Source of the DNA: Campylobacter sp. CCUG 57310
GTDB taxonomy: Bacteria > Campylobacterota > Campylobacteria > Campylobacterales > Campylobacteraceae
Length of the DNA stretch: 64,000 bases
Direction of reading: 5' to 3'
Assembly (NCBI RefSeq): GCF_013201975.1
Contig: NZ_CP053845.1
Location: 1,364,001 to 1,428,000, forward strand
The position numbers and the translations under genes are program-made. Below the pieces are notes generated by a model. It was not told the origin of the DNA. It did not search any database and worked only from the letters and a program-made list of their open reading frames with translations. Position 1 is the stretch's first letter; each line of letters begins with the position of its first letter. Shown here one piece after another: positions 37,351 to 46,668 of the stretch.

Positions 37351-37520
37351 TGCCACCTAATAGTTTGCTTGCCACCCCATTTGCCACCTAATAAAAGTAA
37401 AACTATTGTATTTCAAAATTATGGAAATAAAAGCTAAAAAGTGGAATATAAACGAATTTTAGGTAATTTTTTATACAGTAAAAGTATGGTAAAAGAAGGT
37501 AAAAATACACTGAAAGTATG
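37351..37520 (+). repeat. Island repeat block, copy C, adjoining tRNA-Met
   Basis: Direct repeat of 27831-27957 (86 of 87 identical over 37391-37477). It starts with three spaced GCCACC(T/C)(A/C)AT words and ends with the GAAAGTATG tail immediately next to the tRNA 3' end. This is the expected position of an integrated element's right end. Confidence 0.85.
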
Positions 37521-37523
37521 TAA

Positions 37524-37600
37524 TGGTGGGTTCACCAGGACTCGAACCTGGGACCATCCGGTTATGAGCCGGATGCTCTAACCAACTGAGCTATGAACCC
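37524..37600 (-). tRNA. tRNA-Met (anticodon CAT)
   Basis: 77 nt including the encoded CCA. The acceptor stem GGGTTCA pairs with TGAACCC, the D-loop is AGCTCAGTTGGTTAGAGC, the anticodon stem is TCCGG / CCGGA around CTCATAA, and the T-arm contains GGTTCGAGTCC. The normal G1-C72 pair and lack of three G-C pairs in the anticodon stem rule against initiator tRNA. A CAT anticodon can also be tRNA-Ile2, which I cannot exclude. Its 3' end is the likely integration site of the island lying to its left. Confidence 0.93.
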
Positions 37601-37621
37601 GCTAGTTGAATTGAAGTTGTG

Positions 37622-37627
37622 ATTATA
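37622..37627 (-). promoter_or_regulatory. Predicted -10 box of the tRNA-Met gene
   Basis: TATAAT on the minus strand, 21 nt before the mature tRNA 5' end. Confidence 0.5.
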
Positions 37628-37715
37628 ACAATGCAAACCTTATTTATCGCTAAATTTTGTTTTAATTTTTTAAAAATGTATAATTGTCATTAAATTTAAA
37701 AACGAAAGCGACAAA

Positions 37716-38132
37716 ATGAATACAAATTTAACTAAAGCGATGCAATTTTTTTTAGATAATCCAGGCAAAGAAAATGAAAATAACCTTATACAAGAGCTTA
37801 AAAAAGCCCAGTTTATGGCTCCTGTTATTATCAATCAAGCCCTAGCGAAGCCTGACGGAAAGGCATTTTATGAAGAAGAAGGCTCAAATATCAAATTTAT
37901 TCTTCTTGAAGACGAAGAGAGCGATCTTAGCTATTTTCCCGCTTTTACAAGCAAAGAAGAGATGATGAGGTGGAGAAACGATAGCGAACAAGAAATTTTA
38001 AATTTAGAGCTTAAAAACTATCTTGCTATGCTAGAAGCATCAAAAGAAAAATACACTGGCATAGTTATAGACGCATTTTCGTATAATCTAATCTTAAATT
38101 TCAAGACAATTAAGCAAATTTGTGAAATTTAA
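37716..38132 (+). CDS. SseB-family protein
   Basis: 138 residues. LTKAMQFFLDNPGKENENNL at the N-terminus and the later AFYEEEGSNIKFILLEDEES and LSYFPAFTSKEEMMRW match the SseB N-terminal domain, a small cytoplasmic domain found in enhanced-serine-sensitivity B-like proteins. The biochemical function is unknown. It is the first core gene right of the island and converges with the DUF2130 gene 9 nt away. Confidence 0.75.
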   Translation: MNTNLTKAMQFFLDNPGKENENNLIQELKKAQFMAPVIINQALAKPDGKAFYEEEGSNIKFILLEDEESDLSYFPAFTSKEEMMRWRNDSEQEILNLELKNYLAMLEASKEKYTGIVIDAFSYNLILNFKTIKQICEI

Positions 38133-38141
38133 CCTTAAATT

Positions 38142-39422
38142 TCACTCGTTTTCCAGCTCGCTTTGAGCAACGCTCTCATCAAATCCAAGCTCAAGCGTCT
38201 TTATCTCGCCGATAGAATTTCCTGCGATACCTTTGATCGAGCCAAACATCTCTATTGCATTATCACGAACCTTTTCTATCTGTTTTTCGCGGCTTTTCCA
38301 AATTCGCTTCATCGCATTTTGCTCTTTTATCAAGTCTTCTTGCATAGAAGTAAAGCCCTCTACGATAGCCTCAATTCGCATTTTAAACTCATTGCTCGTT
38401 AGATAAGAGTAAAGAAGCTCGATTTTGCCTGTTTTATTTTGCACGGAGCTTTTAGCGAAATTTAGCTCAATCACCGAATTTCTAAGCACGAAGCTAAGCG
38501 CCTTAAACTCCTCATACGAACACACCCACACTCCATCAACCAGCCCCAGCCGCTCCATATCTTTTGGGCGGGCTTCGCTCACAAGCACTCCCACGTCAGC
38601 ACCGCTTGAGCGCATATCGGATCTAAATTTCTCTATCCACTCATTTGAAAAGTTCTTGGTTCGCTTGCTTTCATAGTAAATTTTACCGCAGTTTTGCACC
38701 TCTCTAGTATTTACTATCTGCATGCAGTCAGCGCCGTTTGCGCCCTTTTTAACCTCCTCGATAGTATCAAGCGGGAATTTCGCCCTCAACCACTCCTCGA
38801 TCGCAAGCTCCTGCACCTCACCTTGAAGCTGCTGGCTACCCTGCTCTATGCGTCTTTGAGCTTCGCTCAGCTGCTTTTTAAGCGCTTCCATCTGCTCATC
38901 TTTTTGGCGAAATTTAAGCTCATTGGCAGATGAAATTTCCTTTTGCAAGCGCTCCTTTTCGGCTTGCAACTTAGCCGAAAATTCAAGCTCGCTTTTAGCC
39001 TTGATACTTGCTTCAAGCTCATCTTTTTCGCGTTTGAGTTTTTCTATTTCCACGGTTTTTAAATTTAGCTCGCTAACCTGCTTCGACTTGGCTTCAAGCT
39101 CGGCTTTTAGCGCATTTACAGCGGCTAAATTTTCATTTTCAAATTTTATCTTTATCTGTGCTTCAAGCTCACTTTGCCTAAGCTTTAAAGCCTCAGCTAC
39201 TCTAGCGTCAAATTCCGCCTGCTTAGCTTCAAGCTCCTTTTGCTTTGCGTTTAGCTGCTCTAAATGCGTCTTATACTGCTCTCTTTTAGCCTCAACCTCT
39301 TTTTCAAAATTCTTTTTTTCGGCGGCTAATTTTTGGTTAAATTCCTGTTCGACTTGGCTTTTAAAAGCCGAATTTACATCTACATCAAACCCGCAGTTTG
39401 GGCATTTTACGCTATCTTTCAT
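38142..39422 (-). CDS. DUF2130 coiled-coil protein, nuclease-like C-terminus
   Basis: 426 residues. A short N-terminal CPNCGFDVD zinc-knuckle-like motif is followed by a long coiled coil (about 25-200) very rich in E, K and A. The C-terminal DUF2130 domain has KIYYESKRTKNFSNEWIEKF and VGVLVSEARPKDMERLG, which resembles the E-x-K core of RmuC-like PD-(D/E)XK proteins. The function is not established; DNA processing is a guess. Start and stop are adjacent to putP. Confidence 0.85.
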   Translation of the reverse strand: MKDSVKCPNCGFDVDVNSAFKSQVEQEFNQKLAAEKKNFEKEVEAKREQYKTHLEQLNAKQKELEAKQAEFDARVAEALKLRQSELEAQIKIKFENENLAAVNALKAELEAKSKQVSELNLKTVEIEKLKREKDELEASIKAKSELEFSAKLQAEKERLQKEISSANELKFRQKDEQMEALKKQLSEAQRRIEQGSQQLQGEVQELAIEEWLRAKFPLDTIEEVKKGANGADCMQIVNTREVQNCGKIYYESKRTKNFSNEWIEKFRSDMRSSGADVGVLVSEARPKDMERLGLVDGVWVCSYEEFKALSFVLRNSVIELNFAKSSVQNKTGKIELLYSYLTSNEFKMRIEAIVEGFTSMQEDLIKEQNAMKRIWKSREKQIEKVRDNAIEMFGSIKGIAGNSIGEIKTLELGFDESVAQSELENE

Positions 39423-40913
39423 TTATAATCTCGTCTTCATCTTTTCAAATTCATCCTGCACGACTTTCTGATTTGGCTCATTTGTCATCTTATCTATGGC
39501 ATCGCCCCAGATGCTAATTGCTATAATAGCGATACTTGAAGCTACAAAGCCCGGCAAAATTTCATAAACGTAAGAATTTAGCCCAAAAGCTATCCATGCA
39601 AGCACTGTTATGCCACCGACTATCATTCCTGCAAGTGCCGCCAGAGCGCTCATGCGCTTATAATAAAGACTAAACAAAAGCACAGGTCCAAAGCTAGCCC
39701 CAAATCCGGCCCAAGCGTTACCTACCACTCCCAGCACGGTATCGGTTGAGCCAAATGCCAAGAGTGTTGCCACTAAAGCAACCACAACTACGGCATATCT
39801 GCCAAATATCACCTGCGTCTTTTCATCGACTTCTTTTTTATAAAATGCAAGAATAAAGTCCTTCGTAACAGAGCTTGCGCTGACTAAAAGCTGGCTTGAA
39901 ATCGTACTCATGATCGCTGAAAGAACGGCTGAAATGATAACTCCTACGATAAACGGATGAAACAGCGTCTCCCCAAGCTTTAAAAATACGGTTTCAGAGT
40001 CTTTTAAAGGCATGCCAAGCTGACTATAATAAACAAAGCCTATAAGCCCGCTCATGATAGCGCCAATGAGCCCAAGCGCCATCCAGCCGATACCTATCCT
40101 GCGCGCCTGAGCAAGCTCGCTAGAGCTTCTTATCGCCATAAAACGCACTATGATATGAGGTTGTCCGAAGTATCCAAGACCCCAAGCCATGAGTCCTAGT
40201 ATGCTTAAAAATGTCTGATTGTGAAATAAATTTAGGTGGTTTTCGCCGTATTTACTAATCTCACTCCAAAGGCTAGTTCCACTTGGAATTTCGATGTTAA
40301 AAAACGCAACGGTAGGGACTAAAATAAGCACTAAAAACATAAGCGAACCTTGAAAAGCATCGGTTATCGCAACCGCTCTAAATCCGCCAAAAAAAGTATA
40401 AAACACAACGATAAATAGTGTAAATATCGCTCCTATTTTAAAATCAAGCCCGAAAAAACTCTCAAAGCTCTTGCCGCCCGCGATGATACCGCTACTTACG
40501 TAAAGAGTAAAAAATACAAGTATAACCACGCCTGAGACTATACGCAAAATTTTAGTGTTGTCTTTAAATCGGTTTTCTAAAAAATCAGGAATAGTTATAC
40601 TATCGCTTGCAACTTCGGTATAAACGCGAAGCCTTTTAGCCAAAAATAGATAGTTACAATACGCTCCTATAGTAAGTCCTATCGCAATCCAGACGTTTGC
40701 GATACCTGTAGCATAAAGCGCACCTGGCACTCCAAGCAACATCCAACCGCTCATATCGCTAGCTCCTGCGCTAAGAGCCGTTACAACCGGTCCTAGTCTG
40801 CGATTATCCAGCAAGTACTCACTCATATTTGCGTTTTTGTTATAAGAATACTTACCGACAAACAATAAAAATCCAAAATAAAGAGCAATAGCAAGATATG
40901 CGCCAAATTCCAT
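39423..40913 (-). CDS. putP: Sodium/proline symporter
   Basis: 496 residues with about 13 TM helices of the sodium/solute symporter family. PutP-specific segments are visible: ALSAGASDMSGWMLLGVPGA, FFGGFRAVAITDAFQG, IVRFMAIRSSSELAQARRIG and SAIMSTISSQLLVSASSVT. It imports proline with Na+; proline is a favoured carbon source in Campylobacter. The ATG at 40913 (MEFGAYLAIALYFG) is the normal PutP start. No putA is present in the window. Confidence 0.92.
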   Translation of the reverse strand: MEFGAYLAIALYFGFLLFVGKYSYNKNANMSEYLLDNRRLGPVVTALSAGASDMSGWMLLGVPGALYATGIANVWIAIGLTIGAYCNYLFLAKRLRVYTEVASDSITIPDFLENRFKDNTKILRIVSGVVILVFFTLYVSSGIIAGGKSFESFFGLDFKIGAIFTLFIVVFYTFFGGFRAVAITDAFQGSLMFLVLILVPTVAFFNIEIPSGTSLWSEISKYGENHLNLFHNQTFLSILGLMAWGLGYFGQPHIIVRFMAIRSSSELAQARRIGIGWMALGLIGAIMSGLIGFVYYSQLGMPLKDSETVFLKLGETLFHPFIVGVIISAVLSAIMSTISSQLLVSASSVTKDFILAFYKKEVDEKTQVIFGRYAVVVVALVATLLAFGSTDTVLGVVGNAWAGFGASFGPVLLFSLYYKRMSALAALAGMIVGGITVLAWIAFGLNSYVYEILPGFVASSIAIIAISIWGDAIDKMTNEPNQKVVQDEFEKMKTRL

Positions 40914-41097
40914 AAAACAAGCCTTTTGGTTAAATTTAAAGCGATATATTAACATTAAATTTATTAAAATTTAAAAATTTGCTCTCTTAAATTTGCTCGT
41001 ATGAGCGGAAATTTCACACTAAAACAGTATCAATTAAGCAAAAAAATATCAATTTTTTTGTATATTTGACATTTACGTTTCATTAAAGGCAACCAAA

Positions 41098-41802
41098 TTG
41101 AACGAGAAATTTTTCAAGCTTCTTTTTTTCTTAACCATAGTCTGTGTCGGTGTTTATTTTACCTACCCTACCGAGCTTAACGCAACTCAGCGCTTAGCAT
41201 ATCTGCAAAGTTATAAAACAACTCTCATACTAACCGCAGGCGGTATAACCATAGGCATAGTACTTGGATTTTTCCTTGCGTTTTTACGCTTCTTAAAGAT
41301 CAAGCCGCTTACTTTTATCATAGACGAATACATCGACATCTTGCGCGGCACTCCGCTCATGCTCCAGCTTATGGTTTTTGCGTTTATCATACTTGTTTCG
41401 TTTGAAAATTTATACGCAGCCATCGTAGCTCTTGGGTTAAATAGCTCCGCATACGTCGCAGAAATCGTTAGAAGCGGTATCGCTAGCGTAGATAGAGGAC
41501 AGATGGAAGCGGCGCGCGCTATGGGGCTTGATTACTCAACCTCAATGGGACAAATCATAATCCCTCAAGCGACAAAAAACATCCTTCCCGCTCTTGCCAA
41601 TGAATTTATATCGCTGTTTAAAGAAACATCCATCGTAGGCTTCATAAGCGTAGCCGATATCACGATGCAAAGCAGAAGCTTTCAATCGGTTCTTTACAAC
41701 CCAAAGCCGCTTATATTTGCGGGCGTGGTTTACTATACAAGTGTTAAAATTTTTTCGTATTTGGCTAAAAAGCTTGAAGAGAGGCTAAATAGACATGATT
41801 GA
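41098..41802 (+). CDS. Amino-acid ABC transporter permease (His/Glu/Gln/Arg/opine family)
   Basis: 234 residues, starting at a TTG ([11 protein letters not shown]). It has five or so TM helices, the family segment [14 protein letters not shown], and the EAA loop with [20 protein letters not shown] and [12 protein letters not shown]. It overlaps the ATPase gene by 8 nt and forms an operon with the ATPase and a binding protein, so the three make a complete polar amino-acid importer. Which amino acid is not clear. Confidence 0.9.
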   Translation: MNEKFFKLLFFLTIVCVGVYFTYPTELNATQRLAYLQSYKTTLILTAGGITIGIVLGFFLAFLRFLKIKPLTFIIDEYIDILRGTPLMLQLMVFAFIILVSFENLYAAIVALGLNSSAYVAEIVRSGIASVDRGQMEAARAMGLDYSTSMGQIIIPQATKNILPALANEFISLFKETSIVGFISVADITMQSRSFQSVLYNPKPLIFAGVVYYTSVKIFSYLAKKLEERLNRHD

Positions 41803-42523
41803 GATTAGAAATTTAAACAAAAACTACGGCGATTTGCAGGTTTTAAAAGATATTAGCGTAGATATCAAACAAGGCGAGGTAATAGCCATCATCGGACCAA
41901 GCGGCGGGGGTAAAAGTACATTTTTGCGCTGCATAAACCGTCTTGAAGAGCCTACAAGCGGACATATCAAGATAAACGGCGAAGATATACTGAGCAAAAA
42001 AGCCGATATAAATAAAATTCGCCAAAAGATAAGTATGGTTTTTCAGCATTTTAATCTGTTTGCAAACAAAAACGTCCTAGAAAATTTAACTCTAGCTCCG
42101 ATTAAAGCGGGAATTTTAAGCAAAACGGATGCGGAAAAAAGAGCCGACGAACTTCTTAAAAGCGTAGGATTGCTTGATAAAAAATATGCCTTCCCACACA
42201 AACTTTCAGGCGGACAAAAACAACGCATAGCTATAGCCAGAGCGCTTGCCATGAATCCTGACGTGATACTTTTTGACGAGCCGACCTCAGCGCTTGATCC
42301 GGAGATGATCGGAGAAGTGCTTGATATCATGAGAGATGTCGCAGCCAAAGGCCTAACGATGCTTGTAGTTACTCACGAAATGGGCTTTGCAAGAAATGTG
42401 GCAAACCGTATATTTTTCATGGACGGGGGCAAAATTACCGTAGATGATACACCTAAAAATATCTTTGAAAATCCGCAAAATCAAAGACTAAAAGAATTTT
42501 TAGGAAAAGTGTTAAATCATTAA
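41795..42523 (+). CDS. Amino-acid ABC transporter ATP-binding protein (GlnQ-like)
   Basis: 242 residues. Walker A is [20 protein letters not shown] (the RCIN.LE.P run is typical of polar amino-acid importers), the Q-loop is VFQHFNLF, the signature is [15 protein letters not shown], Walker B is [14 protein letters not shown], and the switch is VVTHEMGFA. It energises the neighbouring permease. Confidence 0.92.
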   Translation: MIEIRNLNKNYGDLQVLKDISVDIKQGEVIAIIGPSGGGKSTFLRCINRLEEPTSGHIKINGEDILSKKADINKIRQKISMVFQHFNLFANKNVLENLTLAPIKAGILSKTDAEKRADELLKSVGLLDKKYAFPHKLSGGQKQRIAIARALAMNPDVILFDEPTSALDPEMIGEVLDIMRDVAAKGLTMLVVTHEMGFARNVANRIFFMDGGKITVDDTPKNIFENPQNQRLKEFLGKVLNH

Positions 42524-42567
42524 TTTTAAAGTATTATAATTACGCAAATTTCATTAAGGAGAGTTAG

Positions 42568-43284
42568 ATGAAAAAATTATTCGCACTGCTTTTGGCGGGC
42601 TTAGTTAGCCTTGGCGCTACCGAACTTAAAGTAGGAACAGCCGCAAACTATCCGCCGTTTGAGTTTATCGACGATCAAAACAAGATTGCTGGTTTTGATA
42701 TAGATCTGATAGATGCTCTTTCTAAAAAAGTAGGATTTAAATACCAGTTCGTAAATATGAATTTCGACGGACTTATTGTTGCTCTTAAAACAGGCAAAAT
42801 AAACGTGATCGCAAGCGCGATGAGCGCAACTGACGAAAGAAGAAAGTCTATTGATTTTACCGACGCTTACTATTTAACTGAAAATATCTACCTTCGCAAG
42901 AAAGGCAATGACGCTATAAAAGATAAAGAGAGCTTAAGCGGTAAAAAAGTAGGCGTGCAACTTGGCACGGTTCAAGAGATGGCGGCAAAAGAGATAAAAG
43001 GAGCTAAAGTAACTCCAGCCGAAGAGACCGTAAGTCTAACGCTTGGACTAAAAACAGGCAAGCTTGACGCGGTGATATTTGACAGCTCTATAGGATACGG
43101 ATACCTTAAGAAAAATCCTGATCTGGAAGAATTTCATAAAGAATCAGACGGAAGCGAAGGGTTTTCTATAGCTTTTGATAAAGACAAAAATTTAGATCTG
43201 ATAGAGAAGATAAATGCTGCTTTAAAAGAGCTTAAACAAGACGGCACTTACGATAAACTACTAGAAAAATACGATCTTAAATGA
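42568..43284 (+). CDS. Periplasmic amino-acid-binding protein (SBP family 3)
   Basis: 238 residues with a signal peptide (MKKLFALLLAGLVSLGATEL). The family-3 pattern includes VGTAANYPPFEFIDDQNKI, GFDIDLIDALSKKVG, FDGLIVALKTGKINVIASAM and TDERRKSIDFTDAY. It delivers substrate to the permease encoded upstream. The Arg/Asp ligand-binding positions fit a basic or polar amino acid (ArtJ/HisJ-like), without certainty. Its stop overlaps the start of the SNase-like gene. Confidence 0.9.
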   Translation: MKKLFALLLAGLVSLGATELKVGTAANYPPFEFIDDQNKIAGFDIDLIDALSKKVGFKYQFVNMNFDGLIVALKTGKINVIASAMSATDERRKSIDFTDAYYLTENIYLRKKGNDAIKDKESLSGKKVGVQLGTVQEMAAKEIKGAKVTPAEETVSLTLGLKTGKLDAVIFDSSIGYGYLKKNPDLEEFHKESDGSEGFSIAFDKDKNLDLIEKINAALKELKQDGTYDKLLEKYDLK

Positions 43285-43889
43285 TAACCTCTCACGCAAT
43301 TTTTAAACTCAAATTTAAAAGTTGCGTGGCTCTTTTTGTTTTTTTACTTATTCCTACTTTCGCTTTAGCCGATCAAAAAGTAATCGCAACCTTTGTCAAA
43401 AAGATAAACGACGATACTTTTGTTTTTAAGATAAATCCTATAAAATCAGCTCCGTGCAAGCTTTACGGTATTGAAATTTATAAACTAAAAAAATGCATAG
43501 ACGATGAAAAACAGCTAGAAGAATTTAATAAATTTTACGAAGATGAAATTTATAAATTTATAAAACCCGGAAGGAATTTTTACCTTGAAGCCAAACAAAA
43601 TTTAGGCGATAGATGGCTTTGCGAGGTAAGCGATAATAGCAGAATTTTAAACAAAACTCTAGTAAAAAACGCTCTAGCCAAACCAAAAAACAAAGAATAT
43701 AAGAAGATAAAGGTAACTTCAAACAAGATAAAAGATAAATTTCCCGAAATTTTCGAGTGCTTCCAAAGCGGCAAGAAGCCCGAAGCAAAACCAAAAGAAG
43801 ATAACGAGCAAGAGATATTGTGGGACGAAACACAAGAAGAAGAGGAAAAACCAAAAATTCAAATAGAGTTTAAAGAGGCAAATGAATGA
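43281..43889 (+). CDS. Secreted staphylococcal-nuclease-like (SNase/OB) protein
   Basis: 202 residues with an N-terminal signal or TM segment (CVALFVFLLIPTFALA). The middle (VIATFVKKINDDTFVFKI, LYGIEIYKLKK, then LGDRWLCEVSD) resembles the SNase fold as seen in thermonuclease-like Campylobacter proteins, but the catalytic Arg/Glu set is not clearly preserved. The C-terminus is acidic (EEEEKPKI). Function is uncertain: it may be a structural OB-fold derivative. It overlaps thiD by 4 nt. Confidence 0.55.
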   Translation: MITSHAIFKLKFKSCVALFVFLLIPTFALADQKVIATFVKKINDDTFVFKINPIKSAPCKLYGIEIYKLKKCIDDEKQLEEFNKFYEDEIYKFIKPGRNFYLEAKQNLGDRWLCEVSDNSRILNKTLVKNALAKPKNKEYKKIKVTSNKIKDKFPEIFECFQSGKKPEAKPKEDNEQEILWDETQEEEEKPKIQIEFKEANE

Positions 43890-44623
43890 AAAACATACTT
43901 ATCATAGCAGGATCTGATAGCGTCGGAGGAGCCGGTATTCAGGCTGATATCAAGACCTGCGAAGCCTTTGGCTGCTACAGCGCAACGGCGATTACTGCTC
44001 TTACTGCGCAAAACACCGACGGCGTAAGCGCTATCAGTGAGGTTTCGGGCGAATTTTTAAACGCACAGCTTAAAATGATAACAGACGAGCTTAAGATAGA
44101 TGCGATCAAAGTCGGAATGCTCTTTAATAAAGAGCTTATCTTGTGTGCTAAAGGCTGGATAGAGCGTCTTAATGTGCCAACCGTTATTGATCCTGTCTGC
44201 GTTGCAAAATCGGGAGCAAACCTGCTTAAAGATGACGCGATAGACGAGCTAAGAGAGCTTTTAAATCTGGCAACGATAGCCACTCCAAACATATACGAAG
44301 CGCGTGTTTTAAATATCGATACTTCAAATTTGCCATGTGACATCATCTTTAAAAGAACTGTAGCAGATGAAATTTGCGAAGATACATTGCACACAAAAGC
44401 CGGCGAGATAATTAAATTCCAAGAGGAGTTGATAGAGCCAAAGATAATACATGGAGCCGGATGCAGTTTTGCCAGTGCGCTTGCTTGCGCTATTGCATTA
44501 GGAAATGACACGAAAAAGGCGATCAAAATCGCTAAAAAATTCATCTTAAACTCTATAAAATCAGCACACACAAGCAAATTCGGCGTGAGAATTTTAAATC
44601 ACAAAGCAGGATTTAATGGCTGA
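43886..44623 (+). CDS. thiD: Hydroxymethylpyrimidine (phospho)kinase
   Basis: 245 residues of ribokinase-like fold. IIAGSDSVGGAGIQADIKTC is the substrate-binding start of ThiD. Also visible are ALTAQNTDGV, VIDPVCVAKSGANLL, and GAGCSFASALACAIALGND with the catalytic GAGCSFAS segment. It makes HMP-pyrophosphate for thiamine synthesis. It overlaps thiE by 8 nt, so two successive steps of the pathway are coupled. Confidence 0.94.
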   Translation: MKNILIIAGSDSVGGAGIQADIKTCEAFGCYSATAITALTAQNTDGVSAISEVSGEFLNAQLKMITDELKIDAIKVGMLFNKELILCAKGWIERLNVPTVIDPVCVAKSGANLLKDDAIDELRELLNLATIATPNIYEARVLNIDTSNLPCDIIFKRTVADEICEDTLHTKAGEIIKFQEELIEPKIIHGAGCSFASALACAIALGNDTKKAIKIAKKFILNSIKSAHTSKFGVRILNHKAGFNG

Positions 44624-45218
44624 AATTTATGCGATTAGCGATGATATTTTAACTCCCGATGATACTATCTTAGAGCAAACTCGTGAAATTTTAGAATGCG
44701 GGATAAAACATTTTCAATATAGAAGCAAAAAAGCCGTTAAAGATGAAAATTTAGCACGCAAGCTGCTAGCGCTTTGCGATGATTTCGGAGCGAAATTTAT
44801 CGTAAATGACGATGTGGCTTTTGCTAAAAAAATCGGAGCGAAATGCGTTCATATCGGTAAAGACGACGGCGACATAAAAGCTATGCGAGAAATTTTAGGC
44901 AAAGATGCATTTATAGGTGCAAGTTGCTATGACGACATAAATTTAGCCATTAAGGCGCAAGACGCAAGAGCAAGCTACGTGGCATTTGGTAGCGTTTTTT
45001 CAAGCCCTACAAAGCCCGCCGCGACAAGGTGCTCTTTTGAAACTATACTGCAAGCTAAAGAAATTTTAGATATACCAATCTGCGTAATCGGCGGCATAAA
45101 CGCTCAAAATATCGATATAATTTTAGCTCTTGAAATAGATCTTATCGCCGTTATCTCAGCTCTTTATAAACCTGAAAACATAAGCGAAAATTACAGAAAT
45201 TTAAGCAGATTTTTGTAG
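44616..45218 (+). CDS. thiE: Thiamine-phosphate synthase
   Basis: 200 residues, TIM barrel. Key segments are KHFQYRSKKA, FIVNDDVAFAKKIGAKCVHI, and AFGSVFSSPTKPAATRCS, which is the ThiE phosphate-binding G.VF.T.TK pattern. VIGGINAQNID is near the end. It joins HMP-PP and THZ-P to thiamine phosphate. Confidence 0.93.
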   Translation: MAEIYAISDDILTPDDTILEQTREILECGIKHFQYRSKKAVKDENLARKLLALCDDFGAKFIVNDDVAFAKKIGAKCVHIGKDDGDIKAMREILGKDAFIGASCYDDINLAIKAQDARASYVAFGSVFSSPTKPAATRCSFETILQAKEILDIPICVIGGINAQNIDIILALEIDLIAVISALYKPENISENYRNLSRFL

Positions 45219-45279
45219 TATTTTCAAAACATGAAAAAATAAAATTTTATAAAATTATATATGCAATAGTTGTCAATTC

Positions 45280-46599
45280 TTAAATTTTACCTGCAAATAT
45301 CGAGTGAAGCGCAAGCTCCTCGCCCCAAACGTTTTTATGCTTCTCGATACTTTTTTTAATAGCGCTTATAAGATAAAGCACATCGTCTTTAGTATGCGTA
45401 TAGTGCAGGCTCACTCTAACCCAGCCGGGCTTTTTGTCAAATGTTTGATTGTCTTTTAAATTTAGCAAATCATGCCCGTAAGGTCCTGCACAAGCACATC
45501 CTGCTCGGGTTTGTATGCCGTAGTCATTACTAAGAGTTGCGGCAAAATCATAAGGCGAAATGCCTTTAACATTAAATGCAAATATCGGCACGCGAGCCAA
45601 ATTTTTAGGCGAGTAGCATATCACGTCATCGATATTTGCAAGTTCGTTTGCAAACAGCTCGTTTAATTCATCTTCACGCTCTTTAATACGCTCAAATCCG
45701 ATCTCGTTTCTAAGCTTATAGGCCAAATTCGCCCTTATCATCTGAATTATCCCCGGAGTGCCGCCCTCTTCTAGCTGCTCGAAATTCTTTACAAACTGAT
45801 GACTCGTCCTGCTTACGTAAGCCACCGTTCCGCCAGCCGCAAAAGTAGGCTCACAGCTATCTATAAGCGATTTTCTAATCGCCAAAAGCCCACAGCTTCC
45901 GACCCCGCCAAGCAGTTTATGAGGCGCTAGAAACAGCGCATCAAAATAATTGCAATCCACATTGGCATAAGCGCTAATACTTGACGCATCAAGAGCAAGT
46001 ACTCCGCCATGAGCTTTAATCATCTCATAAATTCTTTTATAATCGCTAATAACACCCGTAACGTTTGAAGCTGCGCTAAAAGAGGCGATGATCTCGCGGT
46101 TTTTATTCATCTCAAGCACACGCTCAAGCATTTTAAAATCAATTCCGCCGTCTTCATCAAGCCCTATTCTAAAGACATCGCACATACCTTCGCGAAAACT
46201 AACTTCGTTTGAGTGGTGTTCGTAAGGCCCCACGATAACTAAAGGCAAATTTGAAATCGCTTTTATATTGTATCTTTTGCGAGTATTTGGCGGTATATAA
46301 AGCCCCATGATCTCTTGAAATTTCTTTATCGCGGCACTTGCTCCGCTTCCGCAACCAATGAGATAGAACTCATCGTTAAGAGCAAGTAAATTTTTAAGCT
46401 CGCTTCTTGCGTTTTCGTATCTGCGCTGGGTTAAAATGGCATTTGATGAGCTATCAGAATGTGTATTGGCGTAAGTTTTTAGAAATTTTAAAACTTCTTT
46501 TTCGATAGGCTCATAAGCAAGCCCCGAAGCGGTATAATCAAAATAATAAATTCCGTCTTTTAAAATGATATTTTTTCTAACTTCATCCAAATTCAGCAC
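45280..46599 (-). CDS. Class V aminotransferase (cysteine-desulfurase-like, PLP)
   Basis: 439 residues. Conserved PLP-enzyme features are THSDSSSNAILTQRRYENAR, YEHHSNEVSFRE, ALDASSISAYANVDCNYFDA, and LFLAPHKLLGGVGSCGLLAI with the Schiff-base Lys. QTRAGCACAGPYGHDLL carries Cys residues where desulfurases keep their catalytic Cys. It may be a cysteine desulfurase-like enzyme, but the protein lies outside the NifS/IscS core, so I keep the general name. It is divergent from the DUF234 gene, as in the C. jejuni order I recall. Confidence 0.85.
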   Translation of the reverse strand: MLNLDEVRKNIILKDGIYYFDYTASGLAYEPIEKEVLKFLKTYANTHSDSSSNAILTQRRYENARSELKNLLALNDEFYLIGCGSGASAAIKKFQEIMGLYIPPNTRKRYNIKAISNLPLVIVGPYEHHSNEVSFREGMCDVFRIGLDEDGGIDFKMLERVLEMNKNREIIASFSAASNVTGVISDYKRIYEMIKAHGGVLALDASSISAYANVDCNYFDALFLAPHKLLGGVGSCGLLAIRKSLIDSCEPTFAAGGTVAYVSRTSHQFVKNFEQLEEGGTPGIIQMIRANLAYKLRNEIGFERIKEREDELNELFANELANIDDVICYSPKNLARVPIFAFNVKGISPYDFAATLSNDYGIQTRAGCACAGPYGHDLLNLKDNQTFDKKPGWVRVSLHYTHTKDDVLYLISAIKKSIEKHKNVWGEELALHSIFAGKI

Positions 46600-46668
46600 A
46601 TTCTCGCCTTAGTTTTTAAAAGTGATTATAACCAAAAGTGTGCTAAAATGGGCTAAAAAGGAGAACAA

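Noticed and set aside
38923-39471. Plus-strand 182-codon frame opposite the DUF2130 gene
   Set aside because: It is a Ser/Phe-rich shadow of the coiled-coil gene on the minus strand with no family features.
43975-44577. Minus-strand 200-codon frame opposite thiD
   Set aside because: It mirrors the codons of a clear thiD gene and has no recognisable motif.
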